DNA of 64,000 bases from an uncultured Oscillospiraceae bacterium (GCA_910589395.1 CAJUTL010000005.1:16371-80370), one strand, 5' to 3'. Positions 33,577 through 42,522 are shown, counted from the first letter of the stretch. Numbers and translations are program-made. Notes: generated from the letters alone by a model not told the origin.

Positions 33577-34789
33577 GTCTGTGACCTCCTTTGGTAGAAC
33601 GCTTTTTCTCTTTGTCAGGGCGGATCGTCATCGCCCGGGAAACGCTTCCTTTGCCGAAGCGCTCCCGCAGGGAATCCACTGTGGTTTCCAGCCGCTCCAG
33701 CCGCTCGTTTCCGCCTGTGCTGTCAAAAAGACTGGTCTGTGCTTCCTGGGCGCTGAGGAGCTTTCCGGCCCGAATTCCCAAAAGCCGCACGGCCCAGCGC
33801 TTGTTTTCCCGGCGGTACAGGGCGAGAGCGGCCCGATAAAGGGAAGCGGAATCGCATACGGCGGGCTCGATGCGGCACTGCCGCTGGAATTCTTCAAAAT
33901 CCTTGCTCTTTACGGTGATCTGTACCTCCCCGGCCTTTACGCCGTGAGCCCGAAGCCTTGAGGCCACCGTTTCCGCCAAGGAGAGAAAGGTTTCCCTGAT
34001 CTCCTCTTCTGTAGAAATGTCATGGGGCAGGGTAACGCTGTTTCCGATGGACTTTGCAGGCTCTCCGCCGTCCGCGGGGCAAACCGGCGTTTGATCCAGC
34101 CCGTTGGCGTAGATCCACAGAGTTTCGCCGATCCTTCCCAGCATGCTCCGCATGGCGGAAAGCTCCATGCGGGCGATATCCCCTATGGTGCGAATGCCAA
34201 ATTTCTTCAGGGTCTTTTCCGTGTGCGGGCCTACAAACAGCAGTGTCTCGCAAGGCAGCTTCCAAATGACGGATTCCATTTTGTCCCTGCCGAACACCGT
34301 AACGGCGTCCGGTTTTTTGTAATCGCTGCCCAGCTTGGCGAACACCTTGTTGAAGGAGACCCCGATGGAAACGGTAAGCCCCAGCTCCATTTTGATCCGC
34401 CGCCGAAGCTGCTGGGCGATCTCTTCTCCATCGCCGAACAGCCGCTCGCTGCCGTATACGTCCAGCCAGCATTCGTCCAGGCTGAAGCTTTCCACCAGGT
34501 CGGTGTACTCGCAGTAGATCTCCTTCGCCAGCCGGGAAAAATGGGAATAGCGCTCGTGGTGGGGCGGCACTAACCGCAGCTCCGGGCATTTTCTTTTCGC
34601 CTGCCAGATGGGCTCCGCCGTTTTTACACCGCACTGCTTTGCCAGCATGTTTTTTGCCAGAATGATCCCGTGCCTGCTTTCCCGGTCCCCGGCCACAGCC
34701 ATGGGTACATTCCGGTACTGGGGCGCGTACAGAGTTTCCACGGAGGCGTAGAAATTATTCATATCCACATGCAGAATGCCGTTTTTCAC
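33569..34789 (-). CDS. dinB: DNA polymerase IV (Y-family)
   Basis: Error-prone translesion polymerase. 406 residues. Catalytic residues: Asp in ILHVDMNNFYASVE (about residue 9) and the SLDE pair (about 105-106) in VESFSLDECWLDV. The helix-hairpin-helix region and little-finger domain follow; the end is basic (KEKKRSTKGGHRHE). Start is GTG at 34789, 8 bases after AGGAGG; longer frames reach back through the promoter and cannot be the start. Expressed from a promoter with a LexA box, heading an operon with ridA, TIGR03916 and TIGR03915. The downstream gene overlaps its stop by 8 bp. Confidence 0.93.
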   Translation of the reverse strand: MKNGILHVDMNNFYASVETLYAPQYRNVPMAVAGDRESRHGIILAKNMLAKQCGVKTAEPIWQAKRKCPELRLVPPHHERYSHFSRLAKEIYCEYTDLVESFSLDECWLDVYGSERLFGDGEEIAQQLRRRIKMELGLTVSIGVSFNKVFAKLGSDYKKPDAVTVFGRDKMESVIWKLPCETLLFVGPHTEKTLKKFGIRTIGDIARMELSAMRSMLGRIGETLWIYANGLDQTPVCPADGGEPAKSIGNSVTLPHDISTEEEIRETFLSLAETVASRLRAHGVKAGEVQITVKSKDFEEFQRQCRIEPAVCDSASLYRAALALYRRENKRWAVRLLGIRAGKLLSAQEAQTSLFDSTGGNERLERLETTVDSLRERFGKGSVSRAMTIRPDKEKKRSTKGGHRHE

Positions 34790-34811
34790 AAGCCATACCT
34801 CCTGTAAACTC

Positions 34812-34866
34812 AAACATGCGTTCGCAACCCACACTTCTATTATAGAACGTGCGTTCGGAATGTCAA
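34812..34866 (-). promoter_or_regulatory. SOS-controlled promoter of the dinB operon with LexA box
   Basis: On the minus strand TTGACA (34866-34861), 16 bp, TATAAT (34844-34839). The spacer contains GAACGTGCGTTC (34845-34856), a perfect match to the Gram-positive LexA/DinR core GAAC-N4-GTTC. A second, one-mismatch copy, AAACATGCGTTC (34812-34823), lies between the start point and the SD. LexA binding here would block transcription until DNA damage. Confidence 0.88.
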
Positions 34867-35242
34867 GAGGGAATTTTTGAAAAATAAAATTTTTCAGGCA
34901 GCGGGCGGAGGCGTGTTTTCGGTTCGGGAGCAAGAAGAGCGGTAAGCGGACTAGTTGTTAGTCGTTAGAGAAAGACAAGCCCCCTTTTTGTCATTCTGAG
35001 GAACAAAGTGACAAAGAATCTCGCCCTTGATCCCGGAAAAGGGCAAAGGACGAGATTCTTCACTTCGTTCAGAATGACAAAAGGAAAGAAAGTGGCTTGC
35101 TGCTAAATTATAGTTTAGCACTTACCCTGGCTTTCTGCTATTCGTTAGCCCTGCAAATTCCATTTTAGCGGACTCTTCCTTTGTCCTTAATTGCTCATTG
35201 CTAATTGCCCACTGCACTTTGCCCTTTCTAAACCACCTACGA
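34867..35242. repeat. Mosaic repeats
   Basis: GTTGTTAGTCGTTAG; full CATTCTGA hairpin copy (34989-35079); CTAAATTATAGTTTAGCAC; TTAATTGCTCATTGCTAATTGC tract. No gene. Confidence 0.65.
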
Positions 35243-35842
35243 CTAGCGCCCTTCCAGCAGCTTTTCCATACAGGCCGTCAGGGTTTTTTCGCTGAGCGCA
35301 CCCAGGTAGGCGTCCACTACCATGCCCTCAGTGTCGATAAATACCGTGGCGGGAATGGAATAAGCGCCATAGGCTGTGGCGGCGTCTTGCTTTGTGTCAA
35401 AATAGACCGGAAAGGTGTAGCTGTTGTCCGCCATGAATTCCTTTACCACCTCTTCCGTGTCCCGGCCATCGGTCATATTCACCATCAGGAAGGTTATGTC
35501 CTCTCCGTAGGACTCGTAAATCTTTTGAAAGGCGGGCAGCTCCGATTTACACGGCCCGCACCAGGTTGCCCAGAAATTGATCACGATGGGTTTTCCGAAA
35601 AAGTTGGACAGCGATACGCTTTTTCCCTCGGGATCCAAAACCGTGAAGTCCGGCGCCGGGATCTTTTCGGGAGTGGAGCCTTCTGCGGAAGAGGAAGCCG
35701 GGGAGGATGCCTCTGAAGAGGCTCCGCCTGCAAAGCTTTGATCCGCTGTGTATCGCTCCGCCAGGCGGGGATAGAGAAATGCCGCGGCTGCCAGCAGAAG
35801 CACCAGCGCCGCCGCCAAAAAAATGGTCGTTTTTTTCTTCAT
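35243..35842 (-). CDS. TlpA/ResA-like thiol-disulfide oxidoreductase
   Basis: Extracytoplasmic membrane-tethered thioredoxin-fold protein, 199 residues. An uncleaved N-terminal helix (TTIFLAAALVLLLAAAAFLY) anchors it; a Ser/Ala/Glu linker follows; the redox motif is WCGPC at about 94-98 in VINFWATWCGPCKSELPAF, and the cis-Pro is in YSIPATVFI. It probably reduces exported cysteines, receiving electrons from the CcdA-like protein encoded just upstream (46 bp). Confidence 0.9.
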   Translation of the reverse strand: MKKKTTIFLAAALVLLLAAAAFLYPRLAERYTADQSFAGGASSEASSPASSSAEGSTPEKIPAPDFTVLDPEGKSVSLSNFFGKPIVINFWATWCGPCKSELPAFQKIYESYGEDITFLMVNMTDGRDTEEVVKEFMADNSYTFPVYFDTKQDAATAYGAYSIPATVFIDTEGMVVDAYLGALSEKTLTACMEKLLEGR

Positions 35843-35888
35843 GATACGATCCTTTCTTCTATTGGGGGGGGATCCCGGTTTTCAGTTC

Positions 35889-36542
35889 TCAGGAAAAAAC
35901 AGCCAGCAGAGCATTCAGCCAGCCGAAGGCCATGGCAATGCCGATGAGGATCAGAAATCCACCGCACAGCAGGTTGACTACCCGCCCGTGCTTTTTAATA
36001 AATTGAAACGCGGTATTCAGCTTTTCCAGTAAAACGGCAGAAAGTAAAAACGGCAAGCCCAGCCCCAGGGAATACACCAGCAGCAGCAGGGCACCCTTCG
36101 CCGCACCGCCGCTGGTAGAAGCCAACATCAGGGCCGAACCGAGGAAGGCCCCCACGCAGGGAGTAAGGCTTACGGAATAGATCACACCGAACAGAAAGGC
36201 GGAAAACACGCTTTTGATCTCCCTGCCGGAGCGCATGCCCTGAAAAAAGGGCAGCGGCAGGATCTCCAAGTAACTCAGTCCAAACAAAATTACGATGCAG
36301 CCGCAAACAATATTCACCGCTGTTTGATACTCCTTCAGAAAAGCTCCCAGTGTTCCGGCAAAGAGACCCAGCGCGGAGAAAACGATGGTAAACCCCAGAA
36401 CAAAGGCCAGGGCACGGGGCAGTGTCCGGCGTTTTTCTCCTGTGCCGCCCGCAAAGTAGGAAAGGTACAGGGGCAATAGGGGCAGCATACAAGGCGATAG
36501 AAAGGAGATGACTCCTTCCAGAAAAGTGATAAGATACTGCAT
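35889..36542 (-). CDS. ccdA: CcdA/DsbD-like transmembrane electron carrier
   Basis: A 217-residue six-helix membrane protein of the DsbD/CcdA family, carrying reducing power from cytoplasmic thioredoxin across the membrane. The two redox Cys are at FLSPCMLPLLPLY (about residue 18) and SLTPCVGAFLGS (about 130), both with the family's xxPC context. Paired with the TlpA-like gene downstream on the same strand, a standard module. SD AAAGGAAG precedes the ATG. Confidence 0.9.
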   Translation of the reverse strand: MQYLITFLEGVISFLSPCMLPLLPLYLSYFAGGTGEKRRTLPRALAFVLGFTIVFSALGLFAGTLGAFLKEYQTAVNIVCGCIVILFGLSYLEILPLPFFQGMRSGREIKSVFSAFLFGVIYSVSLTPCVGAFLGSALMLASTSGGAAKGALLLLVYSLGLGLPFLLSAVLLEKLNTAFQFIKKHGRVVNLLCGGFLILIGIAMAFGWLNALLAVFS

Positions 36543-36582
36543 AAAAAGCTTCCTTTCGGTGGTTTCCAGAGAGGCTTCTTTC

Positions 36583-36612
36583 AGTATAAGGGAATATAGC
36601 CATATGGGTCAA
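36583..36612 (-). promoter_or_regulatory. Promoter of the ccdA-tlpA pair
   Basis: Minus strand TTGACC (36612-36607), 18 bp, TATACT (36588-36583). Confidence 0.6.
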
Positions 36613-36641
36613 GCCCTGTAGGCAAAGTTAAAACGTTTTTC

Positions 36642-36670
36642 TTTACTTTTTGAAGAGACAGTTTTACAAT
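36642..36670 (+). promoter_or_regulatory. Promoter of trmO
   Basis: TTTACT (36642-36647), 17 bp, TACAAT (36665-36670), divergent from the ccdA promoter. Confidence 0.6.
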
Positions 36671-36693
36671 GAGAGAAAAAGGAGGGAAAGCCT

Positions 36694-37368
36694 GTGGAGA
36701 TGAGGCCCATTGGCTGGGTGAAAAGCGATTTTCAAAGCAAATTCGGGATCCCCCGGCAAAGCGGACTGGTGGAGGAGCTTCAGGCCCGGGTGTTTTTTTC
36801 TCCGGAATACCGGATCAAAGAAGCCTTTCGGGGATTAGAGGGATTTTCTCACATTTGGCTTTTATGGGAATTTTCCCAAAGCGTGCGGGAAAGCTGGTCG
36901 CCCACGGTGCGTCCGCCCCGGCTGGGCGGCAATAAGCGCCTGGGCGTGTTTGCCACCCGGTCTCCCTTTCGGCCCAATCCCCTTGGCCTTTCCTGCGTGA
37001 AGCTGGAAAAGGTGGAGCTGGAAGGGGCCGAAGGCCCGATCCTGCATATTCGCGGGGCGGATCTGCTGGACGGTACGCCCGTTTTCGACGTGAAGCCCTA
37101 CCTGCCCTATGCGGACTGCCGCCCCGAAGCGTCTGGCGGTTTCGCGCCGGACACCCCGGAAAACCGGCTTACGGTAGAGCTGCCGCCGGAGCTTGCGGAA
37201 AAAGTGCCCGCCGAAAAGCTCCCCGCGCTTTTTGGCGTACTGGCGGGAGATCCACGCCCCTCCTATCAAAACGACCCCCAGCGGGTTTACGGCATGGCCT
37301 TTGCCGGGCTGGAAGTGAAATTCCGGGTGGAAAACGCCACACTGTTTGTTTTGGACGTTCAGAAATAG
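36694..37368 (+). CDS. trmO: tRNA (N6-threonylcarbamoyladenosine37-N6)-methyltransferase TrmO
   Basis: Methylates t6A37 in threonine tRNAs. 224 residues. The TsaA/YaeB fold is shown by MRPIGWVKSDFQSKFGIPRQ at the start, LEGFSHIWLLWEF, the hallmark GVFATRSPFRPNPLGLSCVKLE, and GADLLDGTPVFDVKPYLPYAD. The C-terminal domain ends DPRPSYQNDPQRVYGMAFAGLEVKF. GTG at 36694 is 8 bases after GGAGG; the ATG at 36700 is possible. Monocistronic as far as seen. Confidence 0.92.
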   Translation: MEMRPIGWVKSDFQSKFGIPRQSGLVEELQARVFFSPEYRIKEAFRGLEGFSHIWLLWEFSQSVRESWSPTVRPPRLGGNKRLGVFATRSPFRPNPLGLSCVKLEKVELEGAEGPILHIRGADLLDGTPVFDVKPYLPYADCRPEASGGFAPDTPENRLTVELPPELAEKVPAEKLPALFGVLAGDPRPSYQNDPQRVYGMAFAGLEVKFRVENATLFVLDVQK

Positions 37369-37471
37369 AGAAAATAAGAGAAACCTCACAGGCTTCTGTG
37401 TGTTTCATAAAAAATTCTGAGAAAGGTTGTGGGAAAGATGAATTGGAAAAAGCAGGCACGTCAAAAAAAGA

Positions 37472-37510
37472 GGCGGCCTGCGGCCTGAGAAAAGCCGCAG
37501 CCTGCCGGAA
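37472..37510. other. GC-rich hairpin before the GNAT gene
   Basis: GGCGGCCTGCGGC and GCCGCAGCCTGCC pair around CTGAGAAAA just upstream of the SD of the next gene; either a terminator-like structure without T run or a leader structure. Confidence 0.4.
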
Positions 37511-37519
37511 GGAGAATTT

Positions 37520-38002
37520 ATGGAACCGATCGTCATTCGAGAGTACGACCCTTCTCTGGAAAAGCTTTGGGTAGACCAATTTGTCCGCTACGCAAGGGAG
37601 GATCTGGGAGATACGCTGCCGGAGGAGATCCTGCGGGAAAAAATTGCCCGGGGCGTGATTTTGCGAAACCAGGAAGCCGGCATTTCCTCCATTGCCCTTG
37701 TACTGGTGGGGGACGCGGTGGCGGGCTTCGCTTTCTATCAGGTAGATTCCCCGGAGAGCGACTGGTGTAAGCGGCCCGGCTGGGGACTGATCCGGGAGTT
37801 CTGTGTGCTGCCGGAATTTCGTCGCCAGGGCTGCGGCACGGCGCTGGCACAGTATGTGGAACAAAAGCTGTTTGAAAAAACGGACCGCTTATATCTTACC
37901 GCCCACGACGAAGCCGCGATCTGTTTTTGGACCGCCTGCGGATACCGTGATACGGGAGAGGATTTTACAAACGGCCATCGCCTGATGGAAAAAGAGAAAT
38001 AG
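37520..38002 (+). CDS. GNAT N-acetyltransferase
   Basis: A 160-residue acetyltransferase. Motif A is VLPEFRRQGCGTALAQYVEQ (about 94-113), followed by the motif B pattern YLTAHDEAAICFWTACGYRDTGE. Substrate cannot be told. ATG at 37520 follows GGAAGGAG. Converges on the small Xre gene; the 26 bp between their stops and the TGGGTCACTCTTGGAGTGCCCCATCT stretch make a small shared hairpin. Confidence 0.82.
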   Translation: MEPIVIREYDPSLEKLWVDQFVRYAREDLGDTLPEEILREKIARGVILRNQEAGISSIALVLVGDAVAGFAFYQVDSPESDWCKRPGWGLIREFCVLPEFRRQGCGTALAQYVEQKLFEKTDRLYLTAHDEAAICFWTACGYRDTGEDFTNGHRLMEKEK

Positions 38003-38028
38003 GAATTTCCGAAAGTTCAAAAGATGGG

Positions 38029-38292
38029 TCACTCTTGGAGTGCCCCATCTTCTATTTTGAGAACAGTTCCCAGAAATTTCGTAGGGGAAATGGAAAAGCG
38101 CTCGTAAATATGAAGCAGCGCTTCTGTGGTCACTTCGGAGGAAACGACTCCCTGTTCCACCTGCTTGTAGCACTCCACACTGATCTCCAGGATCTCCGCC
38201 ATGGATTCCTCGGAAAGCCGATAGTAGCTTCGCAGTGTCGCCACGTTACCACAAAAATTTTTCAAAGCCTGAGATGCTTCTTTGCTTTTCAT
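38029..38292 (-). CDS. Small Xre-like HTH protein
   Basis: An 87-residue protein that is nearly all HTH: LKNFCGNVATLRSYYRLSEESMAEILEISVECYKQVEQG resembles the Cro/C1 domain, and the rest (TTEALLHIYERFSISPTKFL) completes the fold. No separate effector domain. SD AAGGAG lies before the ATG. The target is unknown; no inverted repeat is obvious in its own short upstream region. Confidence 0.7.
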   Translation of the reverse strand: MKSKEASQALKNFCGNVATLRSYYRLSEESMAEILEISVECYKQVEQGVVSSEVTTEALLHIYERFSISPTKFLGTVLKIEDGALQE

Positions 38293-38805
38293 AAATAGAA
38301 AACTGCTCCTTATAGCGAATTTCCTCTATTATACAACCGGCAGGCAGCTTATGGTATGCCGGATTCCCGGTTTTGCAAAAAATTTTCCGTGCGGAAAAAG
38401 GGGCATTTTGCAGAACTATGGAGAAGAAAGGAGAGAAAAGGGACTGCTGTAAAATAACGCGTTCTGCAGCGGCCCCTGATCTCAGACGCTTTTCTTAGAT
38501 GCTGGACAGTGGCATGCAATGAGGAATTAGCAATGATAGGCGAAAACAAAGAAATAAATGATAGTTTATGGAACAGTTCCCCCTTGTCATCCTGAGGAGC
38601 ATAGTGACGAAGGATCTCGTCCTTAATTTCTAGGGGAAGGACAAAGGGCGAGATTCTTCACTTCGTTCAGAATGACAGGTGGAGAGCGAATGGATAACCG
38701 CTAAATTCCAATTCATCGAGTTCTCTCCCTGCCCATAAATTTCTCATTGCTCATTACTAATTCTCCGCCGCTCTGCCGCGGTTTCTTACTTTTTGTGTTT
38801 TTCGG
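38293..38805. repeat. Mosaic repeats
   Basis: After 230 bp of unremarkable sequence: AATGAGGAATTAGCAATGA; AAATGATAGTTTATGG; full CATTCTGA hairpin copy (38585-38677); CTAAATTCCAATTCATCG; CTCATTGCTCATTACTAATT. No gene supported. Confidence 0.6.
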
Positions 38806-38834
38806 TTGTACGGGGAATGCTTTTATGCTATACT
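38806..38834 (+). promoter_or_regulatory. Promoter of the Sel1-repeat gene
   Basis: TTGTAC (38806-38811), 17 bp, TATACT (38829-38834). Confidence 0.65.
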
Positions 38835-38899
38835 AAACGTCAGATGCTGAATACTAAAAAAACAGGATTGTTTAGAGTATCTTCTGGGAGGATAGGAGT

Positions 38900-39289
38900 A
38901 TGGCAAGCGGCTATTATCAGCCTTGCGCGGAGTTGGACAGGTGCAATGAGCTGATCGAAACATATTTTTTGAAAAAACGGTATCGGGAATGCTTTGAGGG
39001 TCATCTTCCCCTGGCGGAACAGGGATATCCTCTGGCGGAATGCCAGGTGGGATATTTTTATTACGAGGGTCTCGGGGTGGAAAAGGATCTCGAAAAAGCC
39101 TTCTATTGGACAGAACGCGCGGCAGAGCACGGAGACTGGGACGCTCAGTGCAATCTGGCCGAATTTTATGAAGATGGTATCGGCACGGAGAAAAACCTGG
39201 AAAAGGCGAAGGAATGGTACCGAAAGGCCGCAGAGCAGGGCCATGATATGGCGCTGGCGAAGTGTAAAGAGCTGGGAATTACACTGTAA
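38900..39289 (+). CDS. Sel1-like repeat protein
   Basis: A 129-residue cytoplasmic protein built from Sel1 (TPR-like) repeats. Two full repeats are seen: AECQVGYFYYEGLGVEKDLEKAFYWTERAAEHGD and AQCNLAEFYEDGIGTEKNLEKAKEWYRKAAEQGH, preceded by a degenerate one (REC FEGHLPLAEQGY). Such proteins are protein-interaction scaffolds; the partner is not known. SD GGAGGATAGGAG before the ATG. The tandem membrane-protein genes start 30 bp downstream and may share its promoter. Confidence 0.82.
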   Translation: MASGYYQPCAELDRCNELIETYFLKKRYRECFEGHLPLAEQGYPLAECQVGYFYYEGLGVEKDLEKAFYWTERAAEHGDWDAQCNLAEFYEDGIGTEKNLEKAKEWYRKAAEQGHDMALAKCKELGITL

Positions 39290-39319
39290 TTGCCAGCGGG
39301 AAGGCGGAGTGGACAACCT

Positions 39320-40840
39320 ATGGGGGAGCAAAGCTTAAAAACAAGACTCACGGCTTATACAGGGGAATTTATGGCGGCGCTGCTGCTGATCCAGCCCCTT
39401 TTGGACGTGCTGTCTTATTTCATGCAGGAGCACGGCTCCACTGTGGTGACTACCGCTCTGCGCACGGCGCTTCTTCTTGTGGTGAGCTTTTACGGCTTTG
39501 TCATTTCCAACAGAAAGCAGCTGTATGCCGCCTGTTATGCTTTGATCGGGGGCTTTTGGCTTTTGCATATGCTGAACTGTTTCCGCACAGGCTATCTTCA
39601 GCCGGTGGGAGACGCGGCGGAATATTTGAAGCTGGTACAGTTCCCTTTGTGGACGCTTTCTTTCGTCACCTTTTTTCGGGAAAAGGACGGGCTGGATGCC
39701 CGGACGCTGGGGATCCTCACAGCGAATTTTGCCATCATTTTGCTGGTGATCGGCCTTTCCTACGTGACCGGTTTTCCCGTATACACCTATGATTTCCCGG
39801 AGCGTGAGATCCAGATCGGTGTTCTGGGCTGGTTCGGCGTGGCAAATGCCCAAAGCGCGATCCTCAGCCTGCTGGTGCCCGCTGTGCTGCTATGGGGGCT
39901 TCGCACGGAAAAGCTGTGGGTGTTCTGCCTGTGCGGCGTATCGGGGTTCGGCCTGCTGTATTTTACCGGGACCCGCCTGACCTTTTACACGGCGGTGCTG
40001 GCAGCTTCCGCGTTCCTTGTTTTGATTTTCCTGTGCAGAAGACCCTGGGTGTTCGCTTTGCCCCTTTTGGCGGCGCTGATTTTGCTGCTGGCGTTCCGGG
40101 GCGCTTCTCCCATGGAGGCGCGGCAGAAGGTTTCCGGCACCTCTTTTTCCGTATATCAGGAAAAGATCGACGCCGTCATGGGAGAGGATAAGGATTTCGT
40201 TTACAAAAAGGGTGAGGAAATTCCTCCGGCGGTTTTGGAAAAGATAGAAACAGTGTACCGGGAGATCTACGGAAAGCAGGGCGTTTACAAGGAGGTTCTG
40301 CTGGAGGACCTGCTGAATCGGTTTGGGCTGCCGAAGGTTTTGGAGAAATTTGAGTATACGATCAGTGCGAAAACCTTGAACAACAGCCGTATCAGAAAGC
40401 TGAAGGCCATGGAGCTGGTGTGGGAGGAGCAGGACTTTCTTACCCACCTTTTGGGCATGGAATACGAAAAAGCCCAGATCGGCGGGCACAATTACGACCC
40501 GGAAAACGATTTTCCCGCCTTGCTTTACAATACGGGATATTTGGGCTCTGCTCTCTATCTTTGTTTTGTGCTGGGGCTTCTTTTCTATGGGCTGCGGGAA
40601 TTTCTGCGCAGGTTCCCTTCTCTGCTCACCCCGGAATTTGCCACCGCCGCTATGATGCTGGTGCTGGCGCTGGGAAGCGCACAGCTTTCCGGGCAGGTCC
40701 TGCGCAAGCCCAATGTTACCGTATATGCTTCTCTGGCGGCTGCCATGCTGTATGTGCAGGCCCGGGAAGCGCCTTCTCAGACCCGATTGCGGCCCGGCTA
40801 TAAACGGAACCCCGCGGTGTATTTGAAAAAGATAGGATAA
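39320..40840 (+). CDS. O-antigen-ligase-like polytopic membrane protein 1
   Basis: A 506-residue protein with about ten to twelve hydrophobic helices. A large extracytoplasmic segment between residues about 275 and 410 contains a helical, charged region (VYREIYGKQGVYKEVLLEDLL). The topology and the short motif FTGTRLTFYTAVLA fit the Wzy/O-antigen ligase superfamily, which joins or polymerises lipid-linked glycans at the outer face of the membrane. I cannot name the polymer. The ATG at 39320 has GGCGGAGTGG upstream; TTG at 39290 is less likely. The next gene is a paralogue. Confidence 0.7.
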   Translation: MGEQSLKTRLTAYTGEFMAALLLIQPLLDVLSYFMQEHGSTVVTTALRTALLLVVSFYGFVISNRKQLYAACYALIGGFWLLHMLNCFRTGYLQPVGDAAEYLKLVQFPLWTLSFVTFFREKDGLDARTLGILTANFAIILLVIGLSYVTGFPVYTYDFPEREIQIGVLGWFGVANAQSAILSLLVPAVLLWGLRTEKLWVFCLCGVSGFGLLYFTGTRLTFYTAVLAASAFLVLIFLCRRPWVFALPLLAALILLLAFRGASPMEARQKVSGTSFSVYQEKIDAVMGEDKDFVYKKGEEIPPAVLEKIETVYREIYGKQGVYKEVLLEDLLNRFGLPKVLEKFEYTISAKTLNNSRIRKLKAMELVWEEQDFLTHLLGMEYEKAQIGGHNYDPENDFPALLYNTGYLGSALYLCFVLGLLFYGLREFLRRFPSLLTPEFATAAMMLVLALGSAQLSGQVLRKPNVTVYASLAAAMLYVQAREAPSQTRLRPGYKRNPAVYLKKIG

Positions 40841-40917
40841 ACCGGATCGCCCCTGTCTGGAGCTTCTGAGGAAAAACATGCCGGAGTTTCCGGCCAAGGA
40901 GCATGGAGAAAAGAGAT

Positions 40918-42501
40918 ATGATAAAATCGCTGCAAACTGCCATTGAAAACAAAATGTCCGCCGTGGTGCTGGCGCTGCTTGTGATCCAGCCGGTAATGGA
41001 CGTGCTCTCTTATTTCCTGGGGGAAATGGGGAGCAACGCCCTTTCTACCGCTTTGCGCTTCCTGTTGCTGGCAGCGGTGGCGTTTCTGGGTTTCTTTGTC
41101 AGCAGCAAAAAGAAGATCTACTTTTTATTTTACGGAGCGGTAGCCCTGTTCTGGATCGCCCATATGCTGAACTGCCGCCGGATCGGCTACCAGTCCTTTG
41201 TGGCGGATATGGCGAATTTTCTGCGTATTTTGAATTTCCCCATCTTTACCCTTTCCTTCGTCACCTTTTTTCAAAAGGGAAAGGAGATCCAGAAAAGCAT
41301 TTATCTGGGCTTTGCCGTCAATCTGGGAGAGGTCCTGCTGTTTACGGCCCTTCCCTGGGTTTTGGGCCGCCCGGTTTACACCTACGGCGTTTTGCAGGTT
41401 GGGGTGCTGGGCTGGTTCAGCGTTCCCAGCGCTCAGAGTGCCATTATTGTTTTACTGGTTCCCCTGGCGCTTTTATGGGCGTACCGCACCGGGAAATATC
41501 CCGTGTTTTTGGGGGTCATGCTTCTCAGCTTTGGCCTGATGTTCGTCACGGGAACAAAGCTCACCTTCTATTCCATTTTCATCATCGCGGGGGCCTTTGG
41601 GTTCCTGTTTGCCCTGAATTTGAAAAAGAAATCGCTGAAATATGCTGCTCCTTTACTGCTTCTTCTGGTGCTGGTGTTCCTGTTCCGCCATCACTCGCCC
41701 ATGGCCCTGCGGGAGCAGATGTCCGCCTATGCCCGGAATAATTACGGCGCTCTGGTGGCGGAAAGCCTGGAAAACAGCGGCGCGGACGCGGAACTGATCC
41801 GAACGATCCAGAACGGCTTTGACGCGGCAAATACCTCAGAGGAGAAGCTGGAGCAGATCCGCCGAAGCCTGATCGGCGTGTATACGGATAAAGAGGTGTA
41901 CGGCGTTTTCCTGAAAAACCTCCACGATCGTTTTGGCGTGTACAATGTGATGGCGGCCTATGGGTACACCACAGAGCCCTCTATTTTGTCGGATTCCCGT
42001 ATGCGAAAGTCCATTTTTGCCAAGTTGGTGTGGGAGGAAAAGGATTTCGCTACCCGGCTTTTGGGCTTTGAATACAGCGATATGCTGATGGGCGGGGAAA
42101 TTTACGACCTGGAAAATGATTTCCCGGCAGTGTACTATTTTTGTGGCTATTTGGGCTTTGGCCTGTACCTGCTGTTTTTTGCCTACCTGGCCTTTATTAT
42201 CCTGAGGGCCTTTTTCCGGGATATCGCTGCCTGTATTGCGGAGCGAAAGGGAAAGCCCGGAAACCCCGTGCTCAAGGGGGCGGGCTCCTTCTGGCAGGGA
42301 GTGCAGCGTTTCCTTACTATAGAAATGGGAGCGGTGGGCATGACCTTTTTACTTGCCATTATCGCCGCCCAGATCTCCGGCAATGTACTCCGCCGCCCCA
42401 ATGTGACGGTGTATTTTGCCGCCGCCTCAGCCTGTGTGTACCATCTTACGGTGGATCTGCGGCGAAAGGAAGAGCCCCACGACCTGATCGGGGGGTTCTA
42501 G
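40918..42501 (+). CDS. O-antigen-ligase-like polytopic membrane protein 2 (paralogue of gene 1)
   Basis: A 527-residue paralogue of the preceding protein. Shared marks: LLVIQPVMDVLSYFLGEMGS at the N-terminus, HMLNCRRIGYQ, FPIFTLSFVTFF, QVGVLGWFSVPSAQSAII, FVTGTKLTFYSIFI, the large loop with ENDFPAVYYFCGYLGFGLYL, and SGNVLRRPNVTVYFA near the end. The duplication is therefore end to end. The ATG at 40918 has GGAGAAAAGAG upstream; ATG 40903 has its SD too close. A 20-bp hairpin follows. Neither gene has neighbouring glycosyltransferases, so the polysaccharide partner pathway is elsewhere. Confidence 0.7.
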   Translation: MIKSLQTAIENKMSAVVLALLVIQPVMDVLSYFLGEMGSNALSTALRFLLLAAVAFLGFFVSSKKKIYFLFYGAVALFWIAHMLNCRRIGYQSFVADMANFLRILNFPIFTLSFVTFFQKGKEIQKSIYLGFAVNLGEVLLFTALPWVLGRPVYTYGVLQVGVLGWFSVPSAQSAIIVLLVPLALLWAYRTGKYPVFLGVMLLSFGLMFVTGTKLTFYSIFIIAGAFGFLFALNLKKKSLKYAAPLLLLLVLVFLFRHHSPMALREQMSAYARNNYGALVAESLENSGADAELIRTIQNGFDAANTSEEKLEQIRRSLIGVYTDKEVYGVFLKNLHDRFGVYNVMAAYGYTTEPSILSDSRMRKSIFAKLVWEEKDFATRLLGFEYSDMLMGGEIYDLENDFPAVYYFCGYLGFGLYLLFFAYLAFIILRAFFRDIAACIAERKGKPGNPVLKGAGSFWQGVQRFLTIEMGAVGMTFLLAIIAAQISGNVLRRPNVTVYFAAASACVYHLTVDLRRKEEPHDLIGGF

Positions 42502-42522
42502 ATACTAGATGCTAGACGCTGG

